NCBI GenBank assembly: GCA_013368315.1
Contig: JAACJM010000242.1
Coordinates: forward strand, 61,396-125,395
DNA length: 64,000 nt
Direction: 5' to 3'
Origin: Tetrapyrgos nigripes
Lineage: Eukaryota > Basidiomycota > Agaricomycetes > Agaricales > Campanellaceae
Within the stretch, counting starts at the first letter, position 1, and each line of letters begins with the position of its first letter. Both the position numbers and the translations under genes were made by a program. The notes beneath the pieces are model-generated. The model was not told where the DNA came from. It was given only the letters and a program-made list of their open reading frames with translations, and searched no databases. Shown one piece after another: positions 1 through 11,700 of the stretch.

Positions 1-1547
1 GCGCGTAGACATGGAGACAACATGGAGATGTTGAGAGCTGGATGACGACGCGGAGCGAAAGCTGTTCCTAAGGACTAGCTGAGCGGGAGTAACAGCACGG
101 GAAGAAGGACAGGAGGATAAGGACAGAAAGCTTAGAGAGCCAGGACGAGAGAGTCTAAAGGGGGAGAAGGACATGCGTAAAAAAAATCCCCGACTCCGGA
201 CCGAAGGGACAGGAGGAGGGACGTGTCCCACCGATCGATCAACAAATTCGGGTTCTGAAAATTTAAACGGCGATTCCCGCATGAGGTCATTGTTTTCAGC
301 GTTCCATTGCCTTCTACACTTTACCACCATGACTCTCTCGCAATGCCTCGGTCTTGCTGCCAGCACATGCCCATTATTCCTTGCTCAACGTTGTCAGAGC
401 TCTTGCAACTTTTGTCTGCTATCGACCTATTGCATCTCCACCAGCGTGTAGTAGACCATACAGCTCCGAACAAGCAATCTAAAATATTGAGAGCTTGTTT
501 CAAAGCCGATGTTATTGCCGAAAAGCTACTTTATTCAGAGAATTTCATCTACAGCTTTCTTGTTTGCTCACGAATATGAAGCAAAGTGTCAAGTAATGGA
601 CCGCGCTTTTGGTGAGGGCTTTTGTCATCTGTTCGGTGAAAAGGTTTTATATTCAATGGTTCAGTCTGGGTGCTGTCAGAACCGATCAATTCATTCCGAC
701 TCCGGATGTAACCAACAATCATCACAAATCCTAATTTTTGATCCCATTGATTTGTATCGACCGCAGTTTTTGGAGGAATGGGATTGGTGGCCTGAGTTTG
801 AAGACATGGAGAGTAATGGTCCTATACTGCGGAGTGTTAATTGGTCAATTGCGTGGGCTGCTTTATGGTGCATGAGTGGAAATGTTTTTGGAGCTACGCT
901 GCTAGTAGTGAGTACTAGTACTGTCAGGGTCCAGGGAACTTGCATATATGTCTGACCCAGTTTAACACCGTGACCGAATGACTTGATTTTCGAACCTCAA
1001 CTTGATGAACTGCTGCTGAGTTCAATTGGGCTTACAACGGAGTCAGGGACTGGCGCACAAGTTGCGCCGCTAAGAATCGATGATGTGTTTGATTTGTCAG
1101 CAGCAGACTCGGACAAGACCTTCTATGTGTCGGAGATGAAAATGTTGATGCCGGAAATCGGCTATTTCTGTAAGTTGCAAATCTCCGCAGGAAATCTGAT
1201 GCCGAGGCCGGTCTGATAGACTCACATCGTTTTAGGCTTCATGATAGTACTTGCTATTTGAATGGTACCCCAGGGGTGGGGTGAACGTTCTATACAACGC
1301 TTCATCCAATTTAAGCAGATCAGTTTTCAATAACCGGCGCAGGGCCGACAGGGCGGCAAAGCCCACTACGAGCTGTGCCAGTATAGACATATAGATATTA
1401 GTATGTACACTACCGCAGAGAACAGTTGAAGAAGATATCATCATTATCACAGTATGTAAACAATACATGTGTACTTAGACAAAGAGAAGAAAGGCTAGAA
1501 CTGAAGAGTTGCACATTAGTATTAGAATGACAGGCAGCAGAAGACAC
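1..1547. other. Gene-poor stretch, nothing assigned
   Basis: Short overlapping open frames occur on both strands (the longest is 148 codons at 509-955 on the plus strand), but none shows a recognisable domain, a convincing start context or a splice chain. I see no RNA gene or terminal repeat here. The 509-955 frame has an acidic, tryptophan-rich middle and could be an exon fragment, but nothing else supports it. Confidence 0.4.
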
Positions 1548-2411
1548 TCACAGAGGGGTCATCATTTCCCGAAGCTCCAATGCCTGACCAGGCGCAGCCC
1601 GTAAAACAAGTTTGGGGCCACAAGGAGAGCAAACAGGATTTGATTGACGGGAAGATGCAATAGGTATATCAGACACAGGTTCCAAATGACGAGGTATATG
1701 TTCATGGTTCATGTTTAACACAGCAGTTACACTGGAGGACACATCACGAAGATAGTCAGACATGGCAGGTATGCTGGAAGACACATCATGAAGATGGTCA
1801 GACGCGGCAGATGTGCCAGAGGTCACCTCAGCACTACTTGAGTGGGGAGTATATGATCCTACTGTCAAAATCTCAGAGATGTTGCTGGTTATCGTGAGGA
1901 TAGATATGCTTACCAATTGGATTGAGAGCATAGCTCAGTGGAAATGTGACAGGATTATCATAGATGCATAACTTGCATGCTGCTGTTGCCACCAGTGGTA
2001 TGGTGGCAACAGCAGCATGTCAACCAAGTCAGGCAAGTCGGCCTGAATGCACGCCTCTCGGAGATCAGAGCCAAAGATGACCGAGACATTACTTGGACAA
2101 TCTTGGGCAATGTGAAAGGAGAGGACGGTTGTGCAGCTGATATGTACATTTGAAAAGGTGACTGGTGCCCAGAGTGAGGTTGCATAAGGATAGCCCAATT
2201 GGCGAGCGATGGAAACAGAAACCACAGAGGTTGGCAGATTAAAGTTGCAAGAATGATGATGGAGTGGAATTCCTCTGATGGTGATTGGTGTCGCGAGAGA
2301 AAACAACCTAACACGAAACACTTTAGGACCAGGGTAAGTCTCAGAAAGCGTGCGTGAAGGCTTGTGGTACTGATTTATCAAATATAGTCGCTGAGAGGTG
2401 AAGATACTCAA
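1548..2411 (-). CDS. Hypothetical protein reading out of the left inverted-repeat arm
   Basis: Two consecutive open blocks on the minus strand (2411-1935 and 1931-1548) could be exons of one gene or remnants of one. The first block starts inside the 464-bp inverted repeat and runs past its edge at 2289. It holds a compact region of about 90 residues with beta-strand-like alternation and the motif VIFGSDLRE, loosely like the late part of a retropepsin fold (ILGTDW in gypsy elements), but no catalytic DSG is visible. The second block is Ser/Thr rich with two similar copies of an SxDxLxDVSSS segment. No ATG begins the first block (it opens on TTG), so an upstream exon in the repeat (2611-2408) may supply the start. 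Function unknown. Confidence 0.35.
1976..2019. repeat. Perfect 18-bp inverted repeat with 8-bp loop
   Basis: Left arm 1976-1993 is exactly complementary to right arm 2002-2019, with the loop AGTGGTAT between. The structure lies near the 3' end of the hypothetical minus-strand reading frame. An RNA from either strand would fold into an 18-bp hairpin. Role unknown. Confidence 0.85.
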
Positions 2412-2752
2412 ATCAGAGAGAGTAAGAGATAGAGGGAGACAAAGGACTTTCTCAGGAAAGAGTTGAGTAGGGCTGAGTAGAGTTGAGGGGTAGAGTTGAG
2501 CTGAATACTGTGAAGTTCGGTGAATATGACTTGTATTTCGGGTATTCCTACAACATATTTATACTTGAAGCTGTAGTAGATTAATGAAATATCAAAGGCG
2601 ATGTAGAACACGAAATCGAGAAAGAAACTCGTAAGAGAAACGTGAAACTCGTAAGGTCTAAGCGTGCAACTCGTAAGATGAATAAAACTTAACTACATAT
2701 GAAGAAAACCTGTAAGAAGTATGAAAAGAACACGATAAAGGCATTCAAGAAA
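2289..2752 (+). repeat. Left arm of large inverted duplication
   Basis: This 464-bp arm is the reverse complement of 2941-3404 with only a few mismatches. The four mismatches I noted are all CpG against TpG or CpA. Both arms encode the same leucine/tyrosine-rich open frame (2611-2408 here, 3019-3285 in the other arm). The ends are sharp: similarity stops after TGTCGCGAGA at 2289 and at GCATTCAAGAAA at 2752. The 188-bp spacer (2753-2940) is unique. Confidence 0.9.
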
Positions 2753-2940
2753 GGTCGTGGGTGGATGTAGTGCTAAGTCGCGTATTAGCACGAAGTACTC
2801 GATGAGGTCACTTCCCCTATTCACGTTGGTTATGGAAATTCTTGCATCCTTACCCTTTTCTTCATTTCATGGCTGGTCGTCTAGTTTCTTCTAATTCATA
2901 TGTATCCAGGTACCTACAGTAAGATCCGAAGATCTTCATT

Positions 2941-3404
2941 TTTCTTGAATGCCTTTATCGTGTTCTTTTCATACTTCTTACAGGTTTTCTTCATATGTAG
3001 TTAAGTTTTATTCATCTTATGAGTTGCACGCTTAGACCTTATGAGTTTCACGTTTCTCTTACGAGTTTCTTTCTCGATTTCGTGTTCTACATCGCCTTTG
3101 ATATTTCATTAATCTACTACAGCTTCAAGTATAAATATGTTGTAGGAATACCCGAAATACAAGTCATATTCACCGAACTTCACAGTATTCAGCTCAACTC
3201 TACCCCTCAACTCTACTCAGCCCTACTCAACTCTTTCCTGAGAAAGTCCTTCGTCTCCCTCTATCTCTTACTCTCTCTGATTTGAGTATCTTCGCCTCTC
3301 AGCGACTATATTTGATAAATCAGTACCACAAGCCTTCACGCACGCTTTCTGAGACTTACCCTGGTCCTAAAGTGTTTCGTGTTAGGTTGTTTTCTCTCGC
3401 GACA
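2941..3404 (-). repeat. Right arm of large inverted duplication
   Basis: Reverse-complement partner of 2289-2752, also 464 bp. The reading frame 3019-3285 duplicates the one in the left arm with a slightly longer amino end. Past position 3404 the sequence departs from the left flank, so the hypothetical coding region next to the left arm is absent here. This looks like an inverted segmental copy of an upstream region and first exon. Confidence 0.9.
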
Positions 3405-6400
3405 ATTGGTGTGGGGTTCATTGGTAGAAATGTCAAGAAACTGAACGAGAATTAGCATCACATATGTAGTCGTATAGAATCACATACAAAAATAATGTTT
3501 TACTGGTGCAGATACTAACGCAACAATGGAAAGAGGAGAAGAACTTGAGAGATTTGTAGAAGCTACAGAAGAATGTGCATTAGTGAGGCAGAGAGACCAT
3601 CAGGATATGCACAACAATTTTAAGGACAAGATCTCAAGAGTGATGGAAGGGAGTCAAAGGAGGATCCAAGCCAATGCACGAAGGGATGATTTAGTTCACA
3701 AGTAGTCCGCAGTCCGCGAGAGACAGTACAGCGTTAGCAGGGATAGCCAAAGTCTAGATGAACCGAGATCTCATTGAATGAGGTGCAGCAGGACCTGAAG
3801 AGTGCAGGATAGCTTGAGGATAACCCAATATGTAGAGGAACAATGAGTGGGTATGGTGTAGGGGGGACCTTTTTTTTATTCAAGTAGTTGTAGTGTTATG
3901 TGGAAAGGGGCTGTGACGCCATGATCTGAAAGCGGAAAGGGTGATTTCACATTAGTTTCGAACAGGGGTACTGGTTTCGAGTAGGAGAAACAATATTACG
4001 AGGCCCTTTAGGCCGAGTTAACTTATGTCGACCCCTCAATTGAGTAGCAAAGGTTCTCACGGGTTCTAACTTTTACACGCCACCACAGCGCTCCGAAGTA
4101 CCCGAACTGACGCTCAATACGTCATAGCTCATTTCTGCGAGGCCAAAACACAGAAATTTTATAAAATTTTATAAAAACTGAATGGATCTAAACACGCACA
4201 TACTTTTGCAAAAATGCTGGATCAACCACAAACACTATGGGTTCTTTAAAAACCCACCACGGTTCCTCTCGCGCGGGAAATCGTCGCTGGGACTACCTAC
4301 CGTTTTGGGCTGGGACCTCCCAGGTCTTAGGTCCACGCTTCGGTAACTGCCATTCTACTGGCAGTCGAGACTCGGATCAATCGGAAATCCGTCGGGATAT
4401 TCGGTTGTACTGATCGGGGTCGGGCATTACGCGCCCTTGTCCCAATGCACCGTTCGCTATGGGTACGTATACGCGTGAGCTGCCTAGACAATCAGCATTT
4501 CAATGTCTGAAGCACCAAATACATAGCTATCCCTTCACATTCCATAATCCTGAATAGATAATCCCAAATCAATTGGAATTTGAGCGGATCGGGCTTGCCG
4601 CCCTGCCCGCCGTTGATTGTGTTCCTCTCAATGCGACTATGTACATCGGGTATTCATTAGGGAATTTATCAGGCTCACCTTGGGTACTTGTCTGATGTAT
4701 ATATTTGAATTCCCGGGCGCTCTGGGTGCTTCCACCCTGCCAGTGCCGCTTGGTCCAGCAGGCTCGTTCTGTTTCGTGTACACCTATGCAAGAACAAAAT
4801 TATTCAACTAGCTGGTCCATAAAGCTTGTCAGCTAAAGAGCATCATGGTCATTTTTTTGCTTCATGTCAACGTGTGGCAATTGCCAATTGTGGCTGAAAG
4901 TAGTACCCTTCCATTACCGGGTCGCGCCCTTGTGTCATCCAGACCATCCAGTGGCATGTAAATGCTAGGTATTATAATAATCGACCATAATTTTTTGGAA
5001 GATAATGGTCTATACTACATCGACGCGTGCCTAGTTCGACGTTAATTCGACAATTAATCGTAAACCGTCCCATTTGTCCGACAATGTACTCTAGTGAACC
5101 GTGCAAATTCCGTCCAGAGCTCAGTTATAAGGACCAGATATGCATAAAAATTTATTTGAAAGTCCTTGGGTGCCGATTGAGTATATGCCTTGAGGCCATG
5201 CAAGAAATGCATACATTTGTTGGTTTGCTTGATGCACATTTTGCGACAAAGTACTTTTGAGAGTGTAGCAGTTCCAAATCATCATAATATTACTGGATGA
5301 CTTATTGAACCACTTTATACGTTAATCATCACATTCTAGTATTTTCTAACGATTCTTAAAGTACTAGATGTTACCTCTATTCCGAGTCGAACGTCCCAGA
5401 TTGACCATTTTCAGAGAGTTTTGTGTCAGCACGCAAATACCTCCTGTGCGACTAATCATTAAAGCACAAAAAATTTTCAAAGAGTCCCTATGCATATCTT
5501 AAACATATTCCGAAGAGCTCCGAGGATCATTGTCTCCTGTTCAGTCAACACGAGTCAAGGCAACAAGGAGAACGGTGCGTTAAGCGCCCAGTAGAAGCGT
5601 GGGAAACTCTCTCGAAGGGTTGGAGTTTTATTCTGTGGTGGACCGGGGCCGCCAAAAATGCCTTCAATGCCGCTTTTAAGCATAGCTGAAGCTCATCCAA
5701 CGCTACCGAATGAGCGCAAAGGACTGGGTGCAATGTGTTGATGTTCAATTCGACGTAAATTCGGCATAAAGTCGACGTTTATTTGCCGGTCCGTCGATTT
5801 GAACTCCGATGACGCATCTTCCTAATCGTCCCAGGGATGTAGTCTGCCAAAACCTCAACACACCTCGATACACGCTCGTCGGCTGTGGTTTATGAGGTAT
5901 GTTTCCTTTTGTTCACGCTCATGATGCTGATTGGAGTGTTCTCGCTGCGATAGGTTTCGTTTCATTTTGCTACTGCTCCCGTCATTTGGATTGAAGGAGA
6001 GATTCTTAGCAAAGGTAAAGTCAGCTGGACAGTAGGTACATAATAAGGTTGTGGTCACTGTCCCTGTGGTTAGTTGCACCTCATGTTTAGATAGTTCTTG
6101 GCCTAATCTGACTAGAGTGCCAGTATGTATGCATAATCCATGTATAATTGAGTATGTCGACGAGTGCAGGGGGTTGTGACACACCACCCAAAATTTGTAT
6201 GTCCGGGTATAATTTGTGTGCTGACATGCAGTCTATATGTGTGAGCGATGACCCTACGGTTGAAAAGAATATGTACTGCCAGTGCTTGTAGTTTTTGTAG
6301 ATATGTAGTTGTATTCGCAACTAGAGAGATAAAGTAGTCGATGACATTGACAGCTTTGCCTTTTCAGATGATGCAATGCCGCGGCGAGTCGGGACATAGA

Positions 6401-8081
6401 GTTACCAGAAATGGGTTCATTGCAAAATTGCATAAGGAGATCGGTGGACCATGGTCCACCTCTGCCTGAGGGTCGAATATATGTTGAGTCAGCAGCATCA
6501 TCTGTGGTTGTACGCTGGATAAGCAAGGGAGGTTTTATAAAAGTGTTTGTGGAAAGATCCACTGATTTTACAAAAGTATAACTTATGGTTGATCCAGCGT
6601 TTTTACAAAATTCCCGCGTCATCGGGTGTTTCTGCCTTGCCGCCCACCAACCACGACGAGCTTCAGGCGTATTTACCTTCCCTCAGCAGCCGTTGCAAGT
6701 CCAACTGCCGCTCTCTGAACCACTATGGGCTCCTCCACCCAACGTTCAAGGTGTCATTACAGAAGATATTAAGCTCTATCTAATTTTTTTAGTCAATTTT
6801 ACAGTATTACTTACTTATACAATGGGCCTCGTAATTTGCCATGCGAAGCAGTGGCACCTTTCCCCAGTAAGGAGAGGAGAAGACAGGATTGATTGTGAAA
6901 TTCTCCAACTCCATGAAGGCGCCCCTTAACGTCAACCTGTTTTGATGCTGAGCGGAAGGAAAATGGCCGTCGGAGTGTGAATAGCGGCTTGAATGCTGCC
7001 GTGTGCTTAATCATTTCTGGTGCGGAAAAACGTCCACTTACCCCAAAACCCACTACTATCGTAGCGGGAATTATAAACTCCACTGCGAACTAGCTTTAGA
7101 AACCATTGCGGAAGTGGGGTAATGCTGCTCAAAACGGATAGTATCCCGTATAAAGGCTCTTTTGCGTCGAGAATCATTTTGACCAAACAATCCGTGCAGT
7201 TTGACTTTCTGTCTACGCTACGAAGCCACCGCGGGCCTTCTTTCTCTATATGTAGTGTTTCTGTCACAATGGCCATTGTGATGGTGGATCTGCATTGCAC
7301 ATTGCTCACAAGAGGATGACAAGTATAGAGGGTGAAGGGAAGAGAGCTGGAGAAGAGTAAGCTGGAGGGAACACGTAGTTGAGGAAATAAGGGAGAAAGT
7401 GTCAACTCTGCATTGGTTTGATGAAGAAAATTTTCAAACTCCAATGCAACAATGGTCTTGTGACCATGCCACGTCACTGATGCTCACTTAGCATGGCCAG
7501 TGATGGGGGCACACTCGTGCTCAATGTTGACGTCATTGGGCAGGATGTTTTCATGAAGTTTACATTTATGTAAATTACAGCCTGTCCTTTGTGTCATCAT
7601 CTCATCAAGATTACAGTCTCCATCTGCCTACTCTACGCTCTTCTTCTTGACGTTGTGGACAACTACATTGCCAGTGCAGTGCAAGTGTTAGAGCTGGAAA
7701 CTACTTAGTACATTGAAAAGGTACATGCATTTGTATCAAACTCCAATAATTGAGCTCAGTACATATCCTTCTTTCCATACATCCATGCTCCCAATGCATC
7801 TATACAAGGTGTGTATGGGCCTATCTGATGACATTTCAGATAAATGTGTATGAAAAGGTATGGGTTCCATGCTCTCCATACCCTCCATACCTCCTATGCG
7901 ATTTTGATTTTCCTGATGTATTGTATTGTAGTACTGCTTCGTTCAGTTGTGATTGGTCCAGTTACAATCTGGTTACAATCCAGTCTCAATCTTGTTACAA
8001 TATTCAGAATCTGGTTACAACCTGTAGAATATTTCTATGTACTGGAATCATTCTTGCAGTTATAATCCTGTCAGAATATAT
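3405..8081. other. Gene-poor intergenic region
   Basis: No open frame longer than about 156 codons and none with a recognisable domain. Between 3999 and 6835 two short sequences, ATTACGAGGCCC and its reverse complement, face each other 2.8 kb apart, and a similar pair occurs at 19602-19800. The stretch 7960-8040 has repeated TGGTTACAA-like words just upstream of the copia insertion. Otherwise I see nothing. Confidence 0.4.
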
Positions 8082-8433
8082 TGTTGAATTGGCGCATTCA
8101 GTTGCAACCATCAATGTCATCTATGTAGAACAATAGTAGTAGTTATAAATAGAACAATAAATGTAGTACGACAATAGTGTACGAAACCAGCATTGTACTA
8201 TCAAGTACAATAGAATCTTATTGTTACTCTAGTATTAGTTTACATGTATTTGTACCTCCTCAAAGGTATATAAGGACTCGTAGATAGTCCTCCAAATAAC
8301 AAGTTTTATACTTAACCCACATCGCTCTACAAGCCTCTAACAAGCCTAACAAAGCTATTACTTATCCCCAGGTAAGTAGTGTAGTTGCCACTGCGTTTAG
8401 TAGTGTACAGGACCGTACCATGCCTGCTTAACA
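8082..8433 (+). repeat. 5' LTR of copia element
   Basis: 352 bp, TGTTGAATT to CTTAACA. A TATA-like GGTATATAAGG at about 8264-8274 is the likely core promoter. It differs from the 3' LTR at five transitions, four of them at CpG sites. Confidence 0.96.
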
Positions 8434-8445
8434 GGTTATGGGCCC
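8434..8445 (+). other. Primer binding site matching half tRNA-iMet
   Basis: GGTTATGGGCCC directly abuts the 5' LTR. Its complement matches the anticodon stem-loop of eukaryotic initiator tRNA-Met rather than the tRNA 3' end. Drosophila copia is known to be primed by an initiator-tRNA fragment cut in the anticodon loop, with this same primer-site sequence, so the same priming is inferred. Confidence 0.8.
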
Positions 8446-8750
8446 TGAAGGCTCTTGGGAGCGCCTTCAATGGCTGCAAACCATAGACTTTGCATACTAC
8501 CTGGATGGCGCCTTCATGGCAGCCTGTGGCGCCCTTTGTGGCAGCCTGCATCGCCTTTAATGGCTTGACGATACGTCCAACAGCGCAGGACTTACGTCCA
8601 GCTGCAGTTGTTGACGATCTAGGAGAGTAGTCACTGTCATGGCGCGTTCATCGCTGCCTCTCTTCACTTTCGCATGGCGCATTTATTGCTGCCTTCTTAT
8701 GCTGCATATGGATAAATGCTGACAGTTGACCTCCCCAGAACTTATCAAAG

Positions 8751-11700
8751 ATGTCTTCCAACGTTTTGATGACCACTGTACCCGTCTTCGCCGGTGTTGA
8801 CTTCAATATCTGGGCTGACATTCTTCTCTCCTGGCTCCAGGCTACTGGACTTAGTTCTGTCCTTAGCTCTGATCGCCCCAGTGATGCCGAAGTGAGTACC
8901 GTCTCCCCTCTATCTGCTGAAGATACGGCGGCTCAAGCTGAGGCTATCACGGCGGCTCTAAAGAAACAGGCTGACTGGGATGAGAAGAACGATAAGGCCA
9001 TTGGGTCTATCAAACTTCGTCTTTCTGCCGCTATTCGTCAAAAGGTACTTGGGATGACTAGTGCCAAAGAAATTTGGACCCTTCTCAAGAAGACCTACGG
9101 GAAACCTGGTGTTTCCGCAGTCTACACTGACTTTAAACGTGCTACTTCCATCATCATCATTCCTAACGACGCTAATCCTAGTGCTGCAGTCAAACTTATT
9201 CACATGCACTTCGATAGGGTTAGTGCCGCCGGTATCCCTACTGACGACTCCTCAAACACCTCCATGACGAAAGTCGCCAATTTCCTCATCGTCATGTTCA
9301 TCATATCGAAACTCCCTCCCAGATATGAGTATCTCATCAATCAGTATACTCAATGTTCTATCACACAAATCGACAATCAAAGTCTCGATGAACTACAAAG
9401 CGAGATCGTCAATATCTGGGAATCTCGCCAAGGAGCTTTCAAGGGGAAAGCACATGCCAACCGTCTATCAGCTGTCAAGTGAAAGGACGGTAACCCTAGT
9501 TTCCAACAGCAGCAGCAGCAGCGCCCTAGTGGCAGCAGCAGCGGCGCTAACAGAGATAACAAGGGAAAAGGCAAGGGAAAGGGCAAGGGCAAAGCTCATT
9601 TCCGTCGAGGAGGACGAGCTGGGAAGAATGAACAGGCCAAGAGACAGGGCCAGGCACATCTCATTCATGGGGATATGTCTCCCATGATGCACACAGTCAC
9701 CTTCGTCGACACGCCTGCTGCAGTTGATACCCGTACCAAAAGAGCTATCAATCTTGCACGCGATATTGGTGCGAGACCATCTGGTGAGACTGTCGCTGCT
9801 CTTGAGGATGTAGTCATGGCTCACCCTGATCTTTCCTCTTTCACACCCCTTACCCCCGCTCCTCGTCCCAAACGCACTCTCACGGAATGCATCTATTGGA
9901 ATAATCTCCAATCATCTTCTGATGGTTGGGGATGTAATGACAACTGGAATGATGCCTTTACTCGTTCCATTGGAACCCAGACCGGTTCAGATGCCGATAT
10001 GAAATGCGCTCAGGAAGAAGATGCCAGTTGGAACAAGGACACTCTGGTGAACACTTCGGAACTCAGAAGTGTGTTTGGCTCCACAATGACAGAGTCAGGT
10101 GTAAAGGAATCGCAGGACACCAGGACCCCTGTTCCACTTATCGACCAACTTGCCTCGGATCCTGCTGCCGATATACTGGAGTGCGGAATTCACCTTGGGG
10201 AGAGATTCCAGAATCCCGAGGACCCTCTTCACATCCTTGGGGAGATAGCAACTCCATTCTGAGCAGTAGCGAATACTGGTGCATCAACGGGCACACTTTC
10301 TCTGGCCCAATGCCTTGCTGCATTCTGCAGTGAGATGCCAAGTGGCTCACCGCCTGCAAATCCCAGTGGCATGACCACTCAATCCTTACCGTCCAGCTGT
10401 GTTGCAAGCCCAACACCTGGAACGACTTCAACGGGATGGGAATGGCTAACTCCTCATCTCAAAAACGAGGATGGAAGGTACGACGAGCTGCTCGATTGGC
10501 AGAGAGACACAACAGTCGGACTAGGAGGAATGGAACTAGAGGAGGAATTACCGTCCAGGGTTCCAACTCCGAATTCAATGCCAGAACTCCGGAGCATGTC
10601 TCCGAGTCTATCCGACACCAGCAACCTCGAGTATATGTCAACTCCGCCATCGCTCAGCAGGATGAGCCTCCCTATATCACCTGGAGAGGCAACCTGGTCA
10701 GACGGAATTCCAAGTCCATGATCTTCTACCCCCGCCATGGTTACCATCAATGCCACAAATAATTATGGTTGGTCCCTAGACTCTGAGGTGTCTGGCATGG
10801 ACAACGGTTATCTCAGGTCAGATCTCACTTCAGATCTTATGAATAAAAGTACTGATGTGCTTTTTCCAGCAGCTCGTAATATGGAAGCAGGTTCTTCATG
10901 TATATATTTATTACATACCGCTCCTCTGGGTTCATCGACCCCTTTTATTTATAATGATCTGTATACTAGTCCTGGTGACAATAAATATTTATGTGCCTGT
11001 GGCACTTTGTTTTCATTATGCCAGAAGTGTAAGAAGAAGAGATCGGATACTGTCAAGATCCACTTTGGTGATGGATGGTTACTTGACTCTGGAGCATCAG
11101 CGCATTTTACGTTCGACATTAATGACTTTGTTGAATTGAGTTATATAAAACCAATTCCAGTGAAAACTGCCAATGGATTCACGAACATTCGTGCATCCGG
11201 AACAGTCCTGATCTCTCAACGTAAAAGGATTATGAAATTATATCTGGTCTATTACATTCCCGATCTAAATCAATGACTCTTATCTGTTGGTCAATTTTTA
11301 AATGACAACATGTTTATGCGCGGTAACTCCGATCATATCACCATTTCGAGAAATACAACATTTTTGACTTTCTCAAAGCGTATACCGGAAGAAACGCTAT
11401 ACTATCTTCCACACAAATCGAAAATTGTCGCTTCTAAAACCAATCTTTTGATTTATCTTATCAACTACGAAATCTTACATCGTCGTATAGGACATCCCTC
11501 TCGTGATGTTCTGAAACATGTCTGACAACACACCCTTGGCACTCCTGAATTCATCATTCCGAAGGAGCTTCCTTTGTGCAAAGGCTGTCTTGAAGGCAAA
11601 ACTCCCAAACAGGCTTACCCTCCTAACGAAAAATGTGCTACTCGTCCTTTCCAAATTATCCATATGGATTTGAAGGAATTCCCCACGATATCCTACCACA

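Noticed and set aside
4260..4480. Structured RNA or 5S-like gene
   Set aside because: Several short inverted words occur, but I could not fit any 5S rRNA, tRNA or snRNA layout.
9468..9911. 147-codon minus-strand frame in copia gag
   Set aside because: Antisense shadow of the Q/KG-rich gag region.
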